A stretch of 64,000 nt of DNA, taken from the NCBI RefSeq assembly GCF_000743575.1, contig NZ_JQGC01000005.1, positions 1-64,000 of the forward strand, given 5' to 3'. Every line of letters begins with the position of its first letter. Position 1 is the first letter of the stretch. The notes beneath the pieces are model-generated. The model made no database searches. It was not told the origin of the DNA and saw only the letters and a list, made by a program, of their open reading frames with translations. Shown piece after piece: positions 55,132 through 64,000 of the stretch. The position numbers and the translations under genes are program-made. Origin of the DNA: Devosia riboflavina. GTDB taxonomy: Bacteria; Pseudomonadota; Alphaproteobacteria; Rhizobiales; Devosiaceae.

Positions 55132-57222
55132 ATGGCACGCGAATATCCTATTAATCTCTATCGTAACTTCGGCATCATGGCTCACATCGATGCTGGCAAG
55201 ACGACCACGACCGAACGTATCCTCTACTACACCGGCAAGTCCCATAAGATCGGCGAAGTCCACGACGGCGCTGCGACCATGGACTGGATGGAGCAGGAGC
55301 AGGAACGCGGCATCACCATTACGTCGGCCGCTACGACCACGTTCTGGAAGGACCGCAACGGTACCCAGCACCGCTTCAACATCATCGACACCCCCGGCCA
55401 CGTGGACTTCACCATCGAAGTCGAACGTTCGCTCCGCGTGCTCGACGGTGCCGTCGCTCTGCTCGACGCCAATGCTGGCGTCGAACCGCAGACCGAAACC
55501 GTGTGGCGTCAGGCCGACAAGTACCACGTTCCGCGTCTCATCTTCGTCAACAAGATGGACAAGACCGGCGCCGACTTCTACCGCTGCGTGGAAATGATCG
55601 GTTCGCGTCTGGGTGCCCGTGGCGTTCCGGTTCAGCTCCCGATCGGCGCTGAAACCGAGTTTAAGGGCGTTGTCGACCTCATCGAGATGAATGCTCTGGT
55701 GTGGCGCAACGAAGAGCTCGGCGCTCAGTGGGATGTCGTCGACATTCCGGCCGACCTCAAGGACAAGGCCGTCAAGTACCGCGAACAGCTCGTCGAAGCC
55801 GCCGTCGAAATGGACGACGCTGCGATGGAAGCGTATCTGAACGGTGAAGTGCCGAACAACGACACCATCCGTCGCCTGCTTCGTCAGGGCGTCATTGGTG
55901 CCAAGTTCTTCCTGGTCTTCGCTGGCTCGGCTTTCAAGAACAAGGGCGTTCAGCCCCTGCTCGATGGCGTTATCGACTATCTGCCGTCCCCGCTCGACGT
56001 TCCTGCTATCCAGGGCATCGATGCCAAGACCGAGCAGCCGATCGAACGTCACGCCGACGACAGCGAACCGCTCTCGATGCTGGCATTCAAGATCGCCAAC
56101 GACCCGCACATGGGTACGCTGACCTTCTGCCGCATCTATTCGGGTCACCTCGAAGCTGGCATCAGCCTGGAAAACACCGTGAAGGGCAAGCGCGAACGCG
56201 TTGGCCGCATGTTCCAGATGCACGCCAATAGCCGTGAGCAGATCACTGAAGCCTTTGCCGGTGACATCGTTGCCATCGTCGGCCTCAAGGACACCACGAC
56301 CGGCGATACGCTGGCTCCGTCGAACTCGCAGGTTATCCTCGAGCGCATGGTCTTCCCGGATCCGGTTATCGACATCTCCGTCGAGCCGAAGTCCAAGGCC
56401 GACCAGGAAAAGATGGGCCTCGCCCTGAACCGCCTGGCTGCCGAAGATCCGTCGTTCCGCGTCAAGACCGACGAAGAATCCGGCCAGACCATCATCTCGG
56501 GCATGGGCGAACTTCACCTCGACATTCTCGTCGACCGTATGCGTCGCGAGTTCAAGGTTGAAGCCAATATCGGCCAGCCGCAGGTTGCGTACCGTGAGAC
56601 GATCACGCGCAAGACCGACAAGGACTACACCCACAAGAAGCAGTCGGGTGGTTCGGGTCAGTTCGCTCGTATCAAGATCACTGTCGAGCCGGGTGAAGTC
56701 GGCAAGGGCCTCGAATTCGTCAACGCCATCGTCGGCGGCGCTGTTCCGAAGGAATACGTCCCGGGCGTGCTCAAGGGCGTCGAATCGGTCATGGGCGCAG
56801 GCCCGCTGATCGGCTTCCCCGTCGTTGACGTGAAGGTCACCCTGACCGACGGCGCTTACCACGACGTCGACTCCTCGGTGCTCGCGTTCGAAATCGCCGG
56901 CCGTGCAGGCTTCCGTGAGGCTCTTCGTGAAGCCGGTCCGAAAATTCTCGAACCGATCATGAAGGTTGAAGTTGTCACGCCGGAAGATTACATGGGCGAC
57001 GTCATCGGCGATCTCAACTCCCGTCGTGGGCAGATCCAGGGCACTGAAGGCCGTGGTGTTGTCCAGGTCGTGAATGCGTTCGTGCCGCTTGCAAACATGT
57101 TCGGGTATGTGAACTCGCTGCGCTCCATGAGCCAGGGTCGTGCACAGTATTCCATGGTGTTCGATCACTACGAACAGGTCCCGCAGGCTGTCGCTGACGA
57201 AGTCCAGGCCAAGTACGCCTAA
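55132..57222 (+). CDS. fusA: Elongation factor G
   Basis: A 696-residue GTPase that drives translocation and, with RRF, ribosome recycling. The P-loop [13 protein letters not shown] (about residues 17-29), switch [11 protein letters not shown] and the [10 protein letters not shown] motif are intact, and domain IV has [20 protein letters not shown]. It follows rpsG by 12 bases, in the standard str order. Confidence 0.99.
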   Translation: MAREYPINLYRNFGIMAHIDAGKTTTTERILYYTGKSHKIGEVHDGAATMDWMEQEQERGITITSAATTTFWKDRNGTQHRFNIIDTPGHVDFTIEVERSLRVLDGAVALLDANAGVEPQTETVWRQADKYHVPRLIFVNKMDKTGADFYRCVEMIGSRLGARGVPVQLPIGAETEFKGVVDLIEMNALVWRNEELGAQWDVVDIPADLKDKAVKYREQLVEAAVEMDDAAMEAYLNGEVPNNDTIRRLLRQGVIGAKFFLVFAGSAFKNKGVQPLLDGVIDYLPSPLDVPAIQGIDAKTEQPIERHADDSEPLSMLAFKIANDPHMGTLTFCRIYSGHLEAGISLENTVKGKRERVGRMFQMHANSREQITEAFAGDIVAIVGLKDTTTGDTLAPSNSQVILERMVFPDPVIDISVEPKSKADQEKMGLALNRLAAEDPSFRVKTDEESGQTIISGMGELHLDILVDRMRREFKVEANIGQPQVAYRETITRKTDKDYTHKKQSGGSGQFARIKITVEPGEVGKGLEFVNAIVGGAVPKEYVPGVLKGVESVMGAGPLIGFPVVDVKVTLTDGAYHDVDSSVLAFEIAGRAGFREALREAGPKILEPIMKVEVVTPEDYMGDVIGDLNSRRGQIQGTEGRGVVQVVNAFVPLANMFGYVNSLRSMSQGRAQYSMVFDHYEQVPQAVADEVQAKYA

Positions 57223-57292
57223 AACCAGCGCAAGCTAGTCAAGAAACTCAACTGTATGTCGGCCATTGCGCTGACGAATTTGGAGAAAAGCT

Positions 57293-58483
57293 ATGGGTAA
57301 GGAAAAATTTTCCCGCTCCAAGCCGCACTGCAACATCGGCACCATCGGTCACGTTGACCATGGCAAGACCTCGCTGACCGCAGCGATCACCAAGGTGCTG
57401 GCTGAGACCGGCGGCGCGACCTTCAAGGCGTACGATCAGATCGACGCGGCCCCCGAAGAGAAGGCCCGCGGCATCACCATCAACACCGCACACGTCGAGT
57501 ACGAGACCTCCAAGCGTCACTACGCTCACGTCGACTGCCCCGGCCACGCTGACTATGTGAAGAACATGATCACCGGTGCTGCCCAGATGGACGGCGCGAT
57601 CCTCGTCGTGTCGGCTGCTGACGGCCCGATGCCCCAGACCCGTGAGCACATCCTGCTCGCTCGTCAGGTCGGTGTGCCGGCTCTCGTCGTGTTCCTGAAC
57701 AAGTGCGACATGGTCGACGATCCGGAACTGCTCGAGCTCGTCGAACTCGAAGTTCGCGAACTGCTCTCGTCCTACGAATTCCCGGGCGACGACATTCCGA
57801 TCATCAAGGGCTCGGCTCTCGCCGCTCTCGAAAACTCGGACCAGAAGCTCGGCCACGACGCCGTTCTCGAGCTGATGGCTGCTGTTGACGAATACATCCC
57901 GCAGCCGGAACGTCCGGTTGACCAGCCGTTCCTCCTCCCGATCGAAGACGTGTTCTCGATCTCGGGTCGTGGTACCGTGGTTACCGGTCGCGTCGAACGC
58001 GGCATCGTCAAGGTTGGCGAAGAAGTCGAAATCGTCGGCATCAAGGCCACCCAGAAGACCACCGTTACCGGTGTCGAAATGTTCCGCAAGCTGCTCGATT
58101 CGGGTGAAGCTGGCGACAACATCGGCGCTCTGATCCGTGGTATCGACCGCACTCAGGTTGAGCGCGGCCAGGTTCTCTGCAAGCCCGGTTCCGTGACCCC
58201 GCACACCGACTTCACGGCTGAGGTCTACATCCTCACCAAGGAAGAAGGCGGCCGTCACACTCCGTTCTTCGGCAACTACCGTCCGCAGTTCTACTTCCGT
58301 ACCACGGACGTGACCGGTATCGTGACCCTTCCCGAAGGCACCGAAATGGTGATGCCGGGCGACAACCTGAACATCAACGTTCAGCTCATCGTTCCGATCG
58401 CCATGGAAGAGAAGCTCCGCTTCGCTATCCGTGAAGGTGGCCGTACTGTTGGTTCGGGCGTCGTCGCCACGATCCTGAAGTAA
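57293..58483 (+). CDS. tuf: Elongation factor Tu
   Basis: A 396-residue GTPase that brings aminoacyl-tRNA to the ribosome. GHVDHGKT, the [12 protein letters not shown] switch region, NKCDMVDD and the C-terminal GRTVGSGVV are present. The N-terminus [16 protein letters not shown] differs from the commoner MAKxKFERTKPHVN form by an added Gly2 and a Cys, which is unusual but lies outside the GTPase core. GGAG precedes the ATG. Many alphaproteobacteria carry a second tuf copy near secE; none is in that place here. Confidence 0.99.
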   Translation: MGKEKFSRSKPHCNIGTIGHVDHGKTSLTAAITKVLAETGGATFKAYDQIDAAPEEKARGITINTAHVEYETSKRHYAHVDCPGHADYVKNMITGAAQMDGAILVVSAADGPMPQTREHILLARQVGVPALVVFLNKCDMVDDPELLELVELEVRELLSSYEFPGDDIPIIKGSALAALENSDQKLGHDAVLELMAAVDEYIPQPERPVDQPFLLPIEDVFSISGRGTVVTGRVERGIVKVGEEVEIVGIKATQKTTVTGVEMFRKLLDSGEAGDNIGALIRGIDRTQVERGQVLCKPGSVTPHTDFTAEVYILTKEEGGRHTPFFGNYRPQFYFRTTDVTGIVTLPEGTEMVMPGDNLNINVQLIVPIAMEEKLRFAIREGGRTVGSGVVATILK

Positions 58484-58499
58484 GTCTGTTTGAGACATT

Positions 58500-58533
58500 C
58501 GCGGCGCGCGATTAAGCGCGCCGCGATCTTTTT
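58500..58533 (+). terminator. Intrinsic terminator after tuf
   Basis: Perfect 10-base arms CGCGGCGCGC and GCGCGCCGCG around GATTAA, followed by ATCTTTTT. It separates the str operon from rpsJ, so the S10 operon must have its own promoter or read-through. Confidence 0.92.
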
Positions 58534-58551
58534 CCGTCAGGATTTGAGAAG

Positions 58552-58860
58552 ATGAACGGTCAGAATATCCGCATCCGCCTCAAGGCGTTTGACCATCGCG
58601 TGCTCGATACGTCGACCCGCGAGATCGTCAACACCGCAAAGCGTACGGGTGCCCAGGTTCGCGGTCCGATTCCGCTGCCGACCCGCATCGACAAGTTCAC
58701 CGTCAACCGCTCGCCGCACATCGACAAGAAGGCGCGTGAGCAGTTCGAGATCCGGACCCACAAGCGTCTGCTTGACATTGTGGACCCGACCCCTCAGACG
58801 GTCGATGCACTGATGAAGCTCGATCTCGCCGCCGGCGTCGACGTCGAAATCAAGCTCTAA
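58552..58860 (+). CDS. rpsJ: 30S ribosomal protein S10
   Basis: A 102-residue protein of the 30S head that also acts as NusE in antitermination. The N-terminus [18 protein letters not shown] and the C-terminal [16 protein letters not shown] are typical, and the long loop segment [20 protein letters not shown] is intact. First gene of the S10 operon; only 18 bases separate it from the tuf terminator, with AGGA upstream of the ATG. Confidence 0.99.
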   Translation: MNGQNIRIRLKAFDHRVLDTSTREIVNTAKRTGAQVRGPIPLPTRIDKFTVNRSPHIDKKAREQFEIRTHKRLLDIVDPTPQTVDALMKLDLAAGVDVEIKL

Positions 58861-58947
58861 GAATACGATAATAAGTTTCCGCGCCTGCCGCAAAAGGGGT
58901 CCTCTGAAACCATGACCCGGCAGAGCGCCAACAAGAAGGTATAACCG

Positions 58948-59643
58948 ATGCGTTCTGGATTGATCGCACAGAAGCTGGGGATGACCCGCATCTTCGCCGA
59001 GGACGGCTCGCACGTTCCGGTCACGGTGCTGGCCCTGCAGAACTGCCAGGTGGTGGGTCAGCGTACCGTCGAAAAGGACGGCTATGTTGCTCTGCAGCTC
59101 GGCGCAGGCCAGGCCAAGGCCAAGAATGTCTCGAAGGCTGAGCGCGGCCAGTACGCCGTCGCCAAGGTCGAGCCGAAGCGTCACGTCGCGGAATTCCGCG
59201 TTGACGCCTCGAACCTCATCGAGGTTGGCGCCACCCTCAAGGCGGACCACTTCGCCGAGGGCCAGCTTGTCGACGTCACGGGTACGTCGATCGGTAAGGG
59301 TTTTGCCGGTGGTATGAAGCGCTGGAACTTCGGTGGTCTGCGCGCCTCCCACGGTGTGTCCGTTTCCCACCGTTCCATCGGTTCGACCGGTGGCCGTCAG
59401 GACCCGGGTAAGACCTTCAAGAACAAGAAGATGCCGGGCCACATGGGCGATCGCCGCATCACCACGCAGAACGTCAAGGTCGTCAAGACCGACGTGGAGC
59501 GCGGTCTGCTGCTGATCCAGGGTTCGGTTCCGGGCGCCAAGGGCGCTTGGATCATGGTCAAGGACGCCGTCAAGAAGCCGGCTCCCGCGAACGTTGCCCT
59601 GCCGGGTTCGTTCGAGGCCGCTGCTGCGGGAGAAGCGAAGTAA
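58948..59643 (+). CDS. rplC: 50S ribosomal protein L3
   Basis: A 231-residue protein near the peptidyl transferase centre. Family blocks are [20 protein letters not shown], the long extension with [20 protein letters not shown] and [20 protein letters not shown], and the C-terminal [16 protein letters not shown]. It starts 87 bases after rpsJ; an AGAAGG site is near the ATG. Confidence 0.99.
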   Translation: MRSGLIAQKLGMTRIFAEDGSHVPVTVLALQNCQVVGQRTVEKDGYVALQLGAGQAKAKNVSKAERGQYAVAKVEPKRHVAEFRVDASNLIEVGATLKADHFAEGQLVDVTGTSIGKGFAGGMKRWNFGGLRASHGVSVSHRSIGSTGGRQDPGKTFKNKKMPGHMGDRRITTQNVKVVKTDVERGLLLIQGSVPGAKGAWIMVKDAVKKPAPANVALPGSFEAAAAGEAK

Positions 59644-60261
59644 ATGGAACTCAAGGTAACCACTCTCGACGGTAAGTCCGCCGGTACGGTCGATCTCAAG
59701 GACGATGTCTTTGGTCTCGAAGTCCGCGCCGACATCCTGCACCGTATGGTTCGCTACCAGCAGCTCAAGGCAATGGCCGGCACGCACGACGTGAAGAACC
59801 GTTCCGAAGGCGTGCGCACGGGCAAGAAGTTCAAGAAGCAGAAGGGCGGCGGCGCTCGTCACGGCGATCGCAAGGCTCCCCAGTTCCGTGGTGGTGGCCG
59901 TGCATTCGGTCCGACCCCGCGTAGCCACGCGATCGATCTTCCCAAGAAGGTCCGCGTTCTCGCTCTCAAGCACGCTCTCTCGTCCAAGGCCAAGGCTGGC
60001 TCGCTGATCGTTCTCGACAGCGTTGCTCAGGCTGAAGCCAAGACGGCTGCCCTGCGTACCACGTTCGGTAAGCTCGAATGGGCAAGCGCGCTGATCATCG
60101 ATGGCGCAAACGTCGACCAGAACTTTGCTCTGGCCGCCCGCAACATCCCGAACATCGACGTGCTGCCGATCCAGGGGATCAACGTTGTTTCGATCCTGAA
60201 GCGCGACAAGCTCGTCCTGACCAAGGCAGCGCTGGAAGCGCTCGAAGCGAGGTTCGCATGA
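59644..60261 (+). CDS. rplD: 50S ribosomal protein L4
   Basis: A 205-residue protein lining the exit tunnel. The loop region [20 protein letters not shown] and [20 protein letters not shown] are intact. In E. coli L4 represses the S10 operon at transcription and translation level; whether that holds here is not known, as alphaproteobacterial leaders differ. Its ATG follows the rplC stop directly. Confidence 0.99.
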   Translation: MELKVTTLDGKSAGTVDLKDDVFGLEVRADILHRMVRYQQLKAMAGTHDVKNRSEGVRTGKKFKKQKGGGARHGDRKAPQFRGGGRAFGPTPRSHAIDLPKKVRVLALKHALSSKAKAGSLIVLDSVAQAEAKTAALRTTFGKLEWASALIIDGANVDQNFALAARNIPNIDVLPIQGINVVSILKRDKLVLTKAALEALEARFA

Positions 60262-60551
60262 ACAAGCTTGCCGCTTACGATATCGTCCGTAACCCCGTCG
60301 TGACCGAAAAGTCGACGATGGCTTCGGAATACAACCAGGTCGTTTTCGACGTGGCGATTGATGCCAGCAAGACCGATATCAAGGCTGCCGTCGAGCAGCT
60401 CTTCTCGGTCAAGGTCAAGGCAGTGAACACCCTGGTCCGCAAGGGCAAGGTGAAGCGCTTCCGTGGCAAGGTTGGCGTCCGCAATGACGTTAAGAAGGCC
60501 ATCGTGACCCTCGTCGACGGCCAGTCGATCGATATTTCGACCGGCCTCTAA
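60258..60551 (+). CDS. rplW: 50S ribosomal protein L23
   Basis: A 97-residue protein at the tunnel exit, docking site for SRP and trigger factor. Blocks [20 protein letters not shown] and [20 protein letters not shown] are typical. It overlaps rplD by four bases (ATGA). Confidence 0.98.
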   Translation: MNKLAAYDIVRNPVVTEKSTMASEYNQVVFDVAIDASKTDIKAAVEQLFSVKVKAVNTLVRKGKVKRFRGKVGVRNDVKKAIVTLVDGQSIDISTGL

Positions 60552-60569
60552 GGGACAAGAGACAGCAAA

Positions 60570-61409
60570 ATGGCTCTAAAGACTTATAATCCCACCTCCG
60601 AAGGCCGTCGTACCCTCATCACGACCGACCGTTCGGAACTCTGGAAGGGCTCCCCGGTCAAGTCGTTGACCGAAGGCCTCAACAAGAGCGGCGGCCGTAA
60701 CAATACCGGTCGCATCACGTCCTACCACCGTGGTGGTGGTCACAAGCGCTCTTACCGCATGATCGACTTCAAGCGCGTGAAGTTCGACGCAGTCGGGACG
60801 ATTGAACGTCTCGAATACGATCCGAACCGCACCGCCTGGATCGCTCTCGTCAAGTACGAAGACGGCGAACTGGCCTACATCGTTGCTCCGCAGCGTCTGA
60901 CGGCTGGCGACAAGGTTATCTCGTCGCTGAACACCGTCGACGTGAAGCCGGGCAATGCCATGCCGCTCGAGCGCATGCCGGTCGGCACCATCGTGCACAA
61001 CGTCGAACTGAAGCCCCGCAAGGGTGGCCAGGTCGCCCGTTCTGCCGGTGCCTATGCCCAGTATGTCGGTCGTGACCAGGGTTGGGCGATCCTTCGCCTC
61101 AACTCCGGCGAACAGCGCCGCGTTCACGGCACTTGCCTCGCCACCGTCGGTGCCGTGTCCAACCAGGACCACGCCAACACCTCGCTCGGCAAGGCCGGTC
61201 GCAACCGTTGGCTCGGCAAGAAGCCGGTCAACCGCGGCGTGACCATGAACCCGGTCGACCACCCGCATGGTGGTGGTGAAGGCCGTACCTCTGGTGGCCG
61301 TCACCCGGTTACCCCGTGGGGCAAGCCGACCAAGGGCAAGCGCACGCGTTCCAACAAGGCAACGGACCAGTTTATCGTTCGCAGCCGTCACGTGAAGAAG
61401 GGCAGGTAA
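60570..61409 (+). CDS. rplB: 50S ribosomal protein L2
   Basis: A 279-residue protein needed for subunit joining and peptidyl transfer. [20 protein letters not shown], the [20 protein letters not shown] region and the C-terminal [20 protein letters not shown] with the essential His are intact. It follows rplW by 18 bases. Confidence 0.99.
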   Translation: MALKTYNPTSEGRRTLITTDRSELWKGSPVKSLTEGLNKSGGRNNTGRITSYHRGGGHKRSYRMIDFKRVKFDAVGTIERLEYDPNRTAWIALVKYEDGELAYIVAPQRLTAGDKVISSLNTVDVKPGNAMPLERMPVGTIVHNVELKPRKGGQVARSAGAYAQYVGRDQGWAILRLNSGEQRRVHGTCLATVGAVSNQDHANTSLGKAGRNRWLGKKPVNRGVTMNPVDHPHGGGEGRTSGGRHPVTPWGKPTKGKRTRSNKATDQFIVRSRHVKKGR

Positions 61410-61412
61410 GTC

Positions 61413-61691
61413 ATGACCCGTTCAGTTTGGAAGGGGCCGTTTGTCGACGGCTACATGCTCAAGAAGGCCGAGAAGGCCCAGAGCTCGGGCCGCAACGATG
61501 TGATCAAGATCTGGTCGCGTCGTTCGACGATCCTGCCGCAGTTTGTCGGCATCACGTTCGGCGTGCACAACGGCCAGAAGCATGTTCCGGTGTCCGTCAC
61601 CGAAGACATGATCGGTCACAAGTTTGGCGAGTTCGCCCCGACCCGTACCTACTACGGTCACGCGGCCGACAAGAAGGCCAAGAGGAAGTAA
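61413..61691 (+). CDS. rpsS: 30S ribosomal protein S19
   Basis: A 92-residue protein of the 30S head that pairs with S13. [40 protein letters not shown] and the C-terminal [19 protein letters not shown] are typical. It lies three bases after rplB. Confidence 0.99.
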   Translation: MTRSVWKGPFVDGYMLKKAEKAQSSGRNDVIKIWSRRSTILPQFVGITFGVHNGQKHVPVSVTEDMIGHKFGEFAPTRTYYGHAADKKAKRK

Positions 61692-61692
61692 G

Positions 61693-62073
61693 ATGAGCAA
61701 GCCAAAGACTGAGCGCGCTCTCAAAGACAACGAGGCAAAGGCTGTCCTGCGCATGCTGCGCATCAGCCCTCAGAAGCTGAACCTCGTCGCGCAGTTGATC
61801 CGTGGCAAGAAGGTTGAGAAGGCCCTGGCCGATCTCGAATTCAGCCACAAGCGCATCTCCGGCCAGGTGAAGAAGGTGCTCGAGAGCGCCATCGCCAATG
61901 CCGAGAATAACCATGGCCTCGACACCGACGCTCTCGTCGTTGCTGAAGCTTTCGTCGGCAACTCGCTGGTCATGAAGCGTTTCATGGCCCGCGGTCGCGG
62001 TAAGTCGGCTCGTGTCGAGAAGCCATTCTCGCATCTGACGATCATCGTCCGGCAAGTTGAGGAGGCCGCATAA
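61693..62073 (+). CDS. rplV: 50S ribosomal protein L22
   Basis: A 126-residue protein whose beta hairpin reaches into the exit tunnel. [20 protein letters not shown] and [20 protein letters not shown] are typical. It starts one base after the rpsS stop and overlaps rpsC by one base. Confidence 0.99.
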   Translation: MSKPKTERALKDNEAKAVLRMLRISPQKLNLVAQLIRGKKVEKALADLEFSHKRISGQVKKVLESAIANAENNHGLDTDALVVAEAFVGNSLVMKRFMARGRGKSARVEKPFSHLTIIVRQVEEAA

Positions 62074-62813
62074 TGGGCCAGAAGATCAATCCCATTGGCT
62101 TCCGCCTGGGCATCAACCGCACCTGGGATAGCCGCTGGTTCGCCAACAAGGGCGAATACGGCACGCTGCTCCAGGAAGACCTGAAGATCCGCACCACTCT
62201 GATGAAGGATCTGAAGGCTGCTGCCGTTTCCAAGATCGTCATCGAGCGTCCGCACCGCAAGTGCCGCGTGTCGATCCACACTGCCCGTCCGGGCATCGTG
62301 ATCGGCAAGAAGGGCGCTGACATCGACAAGATCCGCGCCAAGGTCAAGAAGTTCACCGACTCTGAAGTGCACATCAACATCGTTGAAGTGCGCAAGCCGG
62401 AAACCGACGCGACCCTCGTTGCCCAGGGCATTGCCCAGCAGCTCGAACGCCGCGTTGCCTTCCGTCGTGCCATGAAGCGTGCAGTGCAGACTGCAATCCG
62501 CATGGGCGCCGGCGGTATCCGCGTCAACGTTGGTGGCCGTCTCGGTGGTGCCGACATCGCTCGTACCGAATGGTACCGCGAAGGCCGCGTGCCGCTGCAC
62601 ACCCTGCGTGCTGATATCGACTACGGTACGGCTGAAGCTGAAACCACGTACGGCATCATCGGCATCAAGGTCTGGGTCTTCAAGGGTGAAGTCCTCGAGC
62701 ACGATCCGTCCGCCCATGAGCGTCGCGCCACCGAAGGTGGTAGCGAAGGTGGCCAGCGTTCCGAGCGCGAACCGCGTCGTGAACGCGGCGACCGCGATCG
62801 CGAACGCGCATAA
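62073..62813 (+). CDS. rpsC: 30S ribosomal protein S3
   Basis: A 246-residue protein at the mRNA entry channel with helicase activity. [20 protein letters not shown], the KH-domain [17 protein letters not shown] and the C-terminal [15 protein letters not shown] are intact. The Arg/Glu-rich tail ([16 protein letters not shown]) is a normal feature of alphaproteobacterial S3. TAATG overlap with rplV. Confidence 0.99.
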   Translation: MGQKINPIGFRLGINRTWDSRWFANKGEYGTLLQEDLKIRTTLMKDLKAAAVSKIVIERPHRKCRVSIHTARPGIVIGKKGADIDKIRAKVKKFTDSEVHINIVEVRKPETDATLVAQGIAQQLERRVAFRRAMKRAVQTAIRMGAGGIRVNVGGRLGGADIARTEWYREGRVPLHTLRADIDYGTAEAETTYGIIGIKVWVFKGEVLEHDPSAHERRATEGGSEGGQRSEREPRRERGDRDRERA

Positions 62814-62828
62814 GAAGGTTGAACAATT

Positions 62829-63242
62829 ATGCTGCAACCGAAGCGTACTAAGTTCCGTAAGGCCCACAAGGGCCGCATCCATGGCCTGGCCAAGGGTGGT
62901 ACTGATCTGGCATTCGGCTCCTACGCACTCAAGGCTACTGAGCCGGAACGCGTTACCGCCCGTCAGATCGAAGCAGCCCGTCGCGCGATCACTCGCGAGA
63001 TGAAGCGCCAGGGCCGCGTGTGGATCCGGATTTTCCCGGATCTTCCGGTCTCCAAGAAGCCGACCGAAGTCCGTATGGGTAAGGGTAAGGGCTCCGTGGA
63101 ATACTGGGCAGCGCGCGTAAAGCCGGGTCGCATCGTTTTTGAGATTGACGGCGTACCCGAAGACGTTGCAAAGGAGGCGCTTCGCCTCGGAGCAATGAAG
63201 TTGCCGATCACCACGCGCATCGTTACGCGCATTGTCGACTAA
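62829..63242 (+). CDS. rplP: 50S ribosomal protein L16
   Basis: A 137-residue protein that positions tRNA in the A site. [40 protein letters not shown] and [20 protein letters not shown] are typical. It follows rpsC by 15 bases. Confidence 0.99.
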   Translation: MLQPKRTKFRKAHKGRIHGLAKGGTDLAFGSYALKATEPERVTARQIEAARRAITREMKRQGRVWIRIFPDLPVSKKPTEVRMGKGKGSVEYWAARVKPGRIVFEIDGVPEDVAKEALRLGAMKLPITTRIVTRIVD

Positions 63243-63253
63243 GGAACACGAGC

Positions 63254-63448
63254 ATGAAAGCCAGTGATGTGCGGAGCAAAACCGCAGACGAACTGAAAGA
63301 TCAGCTCGTCGACCTGAAGAAAGAACAGTTTAACCTGCGTTTCCAGCGCGCTACCCAGCAGTTGGAAAAGCCGGCCCGGGTCAAGGAAGTCCGCCGCGAC
63401 ATCGCGCGGATCAAGACGATCCTCGGCCAAAAGAACGCAGCTAAGTAA
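63254..63448 (+). CDS. rpmC: 50S ribosomal protein L29
   Basis: A 64-residue two-helix protein near the tunnel exit, with [20 protein letters not shown] and [17 protein letters not shown]. It lies between rplP and rpsQ in the standard order. Confidence 0.98.
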   Translation: MKASDVRSKTADELKDQLVDLKKEQFNLRFQRATQQLEKPARVKEVRRDIARIKTILGQKNAAK

Positions 63449-63460
63449 GGAATAAAACCC

Positions 63461-63694
63461 ATGCCAAAGCGCGTTTTGCAGGGGACTGTTGTCTCCGACG
63501 CTAACGAAAAGACGATCGTCGTCCGCGTCGAGCGCCGTTTCACGCACCCCCTTCTGAAGAAGACAGTGCGTCGTTCCAAGAAGTACCACGCCCACGATGA
63601 AGCTAATGTGGCTAAAGTCGGTGATGTGGTGTGGATCGAAGAGACCGCGCCGATCAGCAAGAACAAGCGCTGGACGCTTGTTCCGTCTGCGTAA
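63461..63694 (+). CDS. rpsQ: 30S ribosomal protein S17
   Basis: A 77-residue OB-fold primary rRNA-binding protein with [39 protein letters not shown] and [18 protein letters not shown]. It follows rpmC by 12 bases. Confidence 0.99.
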   Translation: MPKRVLQGTVVSDANEKTIVVRVERRFTHPLLKKTVRRSKKYHAHDEANVAKVGDVVWIEETAPISKNKRWTLVPSA

Positions 63695-63761
63695 GAGAAA
63701 TTGAAATTAGGTCGGCGAGCCGGATGACGGTGCAGCCGGTTCAACTAGAAGGCATCCAGTT

Positions 63762-64000
63762 ATGATCCAGATGCAGTCCAATCTCGACGTCGCGGACAAC
63801 TCCGGCGCTCGTCGTGTCATGTGCATCAAGGTGCTGGGCGGTTCGCATCGCAAATACGCCTCGGTCGGCGACATTATTGTCGTTTCGGTCAAGGACGCTA
63901 TTCCGCGTGGCCGCGTTAAGAAGGGCCAGGTTATGAAGGCTGTGGTCGTTCGCACCGCAACCGACATCCGTCGCCCCGATGGCACCGTCATCCGTTTTGA
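63762..64000 (+). CDS. rplN: 50S ribosomal protein L14 (partial)
   Basis: The first 79 codons are present before the window ends. [40 protein letters not shown] and [20 protein letters not shown] are the usual L14 sequence; the usual full length is 122 residues. It continues the S10 operon into the spc-type cluster. Confidence 0.98.
   Translation, partial: MIQMQSNLDVADNSGARRVMCIKVLGGSHRKYASVGDIIVVSVKDAIPRGRVKKGQVMKAVVVRTATDIRRPDGTVIRF

Noticed and set aside
57293..57340. Unusual EF-Tu N-terminus as evidence of a start error
   Set aside because: The ribosome site fits this ATG and there is no other start nearby; the variation lies in the non-conserved first residues.

Overview
The window looks like a chromosome segment of an alphaproteobacterium of the Hyphomicrobiales (Rhizobiales) type, possibly Devosia-like. 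This rests on the high GC content, the secE-nusG-rplKAJL-rpoBC and rpsL-rpsG-fusA-tuf-S10 order, alphaproteobacterial GTTC-N7-GTTC LexA boxes, and a CCCGAAAG-type palindromic repeat of the sort common in that order. The genus is inferred, not proven.

Region 1 (1 to about 33,150) is a prophage whose left end, probably with the integrase and repressor, lies outside the window. A leftward operon of small accessory genes (1-3648) carries a repeated start-associated palindrome ahead of several genes. The rightward late operon is a mosaic. Its head genes are lambda-like (Nu1- and A-type terminase, portal B, W, C protease with nested Nu3-type scaffold, D, E). They are joined to a P2-like contractile tail (V, gp25/W, J, I, fibres, sheath FI, tube FII, frameshifted E/E', tape measure T, U, X, D). 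Lysis genes follow (holin-like, SAR-type lysozyme, overlapping spanins). Behind them is a divergent pair of unknown genes whose shared promoter holds two exact LexA boxes, then an SRAP (HMCES/YedK-type) gene. A tRNA-Trp gene on the minus strand, with its 3' end facing the phage, marks the border and is the likely integration site.

Region 2 (33.2-46.9 kb) holds a Tat-exported beta-carbonic anhydrase, a small conserved protein, and secE, nusG, rplK, rplA, rplJ, rplL, rpoB and rpoC, with structured leaders ahead of rplK and rplJ, a terminator or attenuator between rplL and rpoB, and a strong terminator after rpoC.

Region 3 (46.9-53.8 kb) separates rpoC from rpsL. It encodes an exported phytase-like esterase, a sugar ABC transporter (binding protein, permease, ATPase) with a Gfo/Idh/MocA dehydrogenase, and a convergent flavin monooxygenase-like gene. 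Palindromic repeats lie at its left edge and inside it.

Region 4 (54.2 kb to the end) is the str operon (rpsL, rpsG, fusA, tuf), closed by a terminator, followed by the S10 operon from rpsJ to a truncated rplN.

The main points for a second look are the repeated start-associated cassettes of the left prophage operon, the twin LexA boxes, a P2-type T TTT TTG frameshift site in the tail chaperone gene, and terminator-like hairpins inside the late operon.
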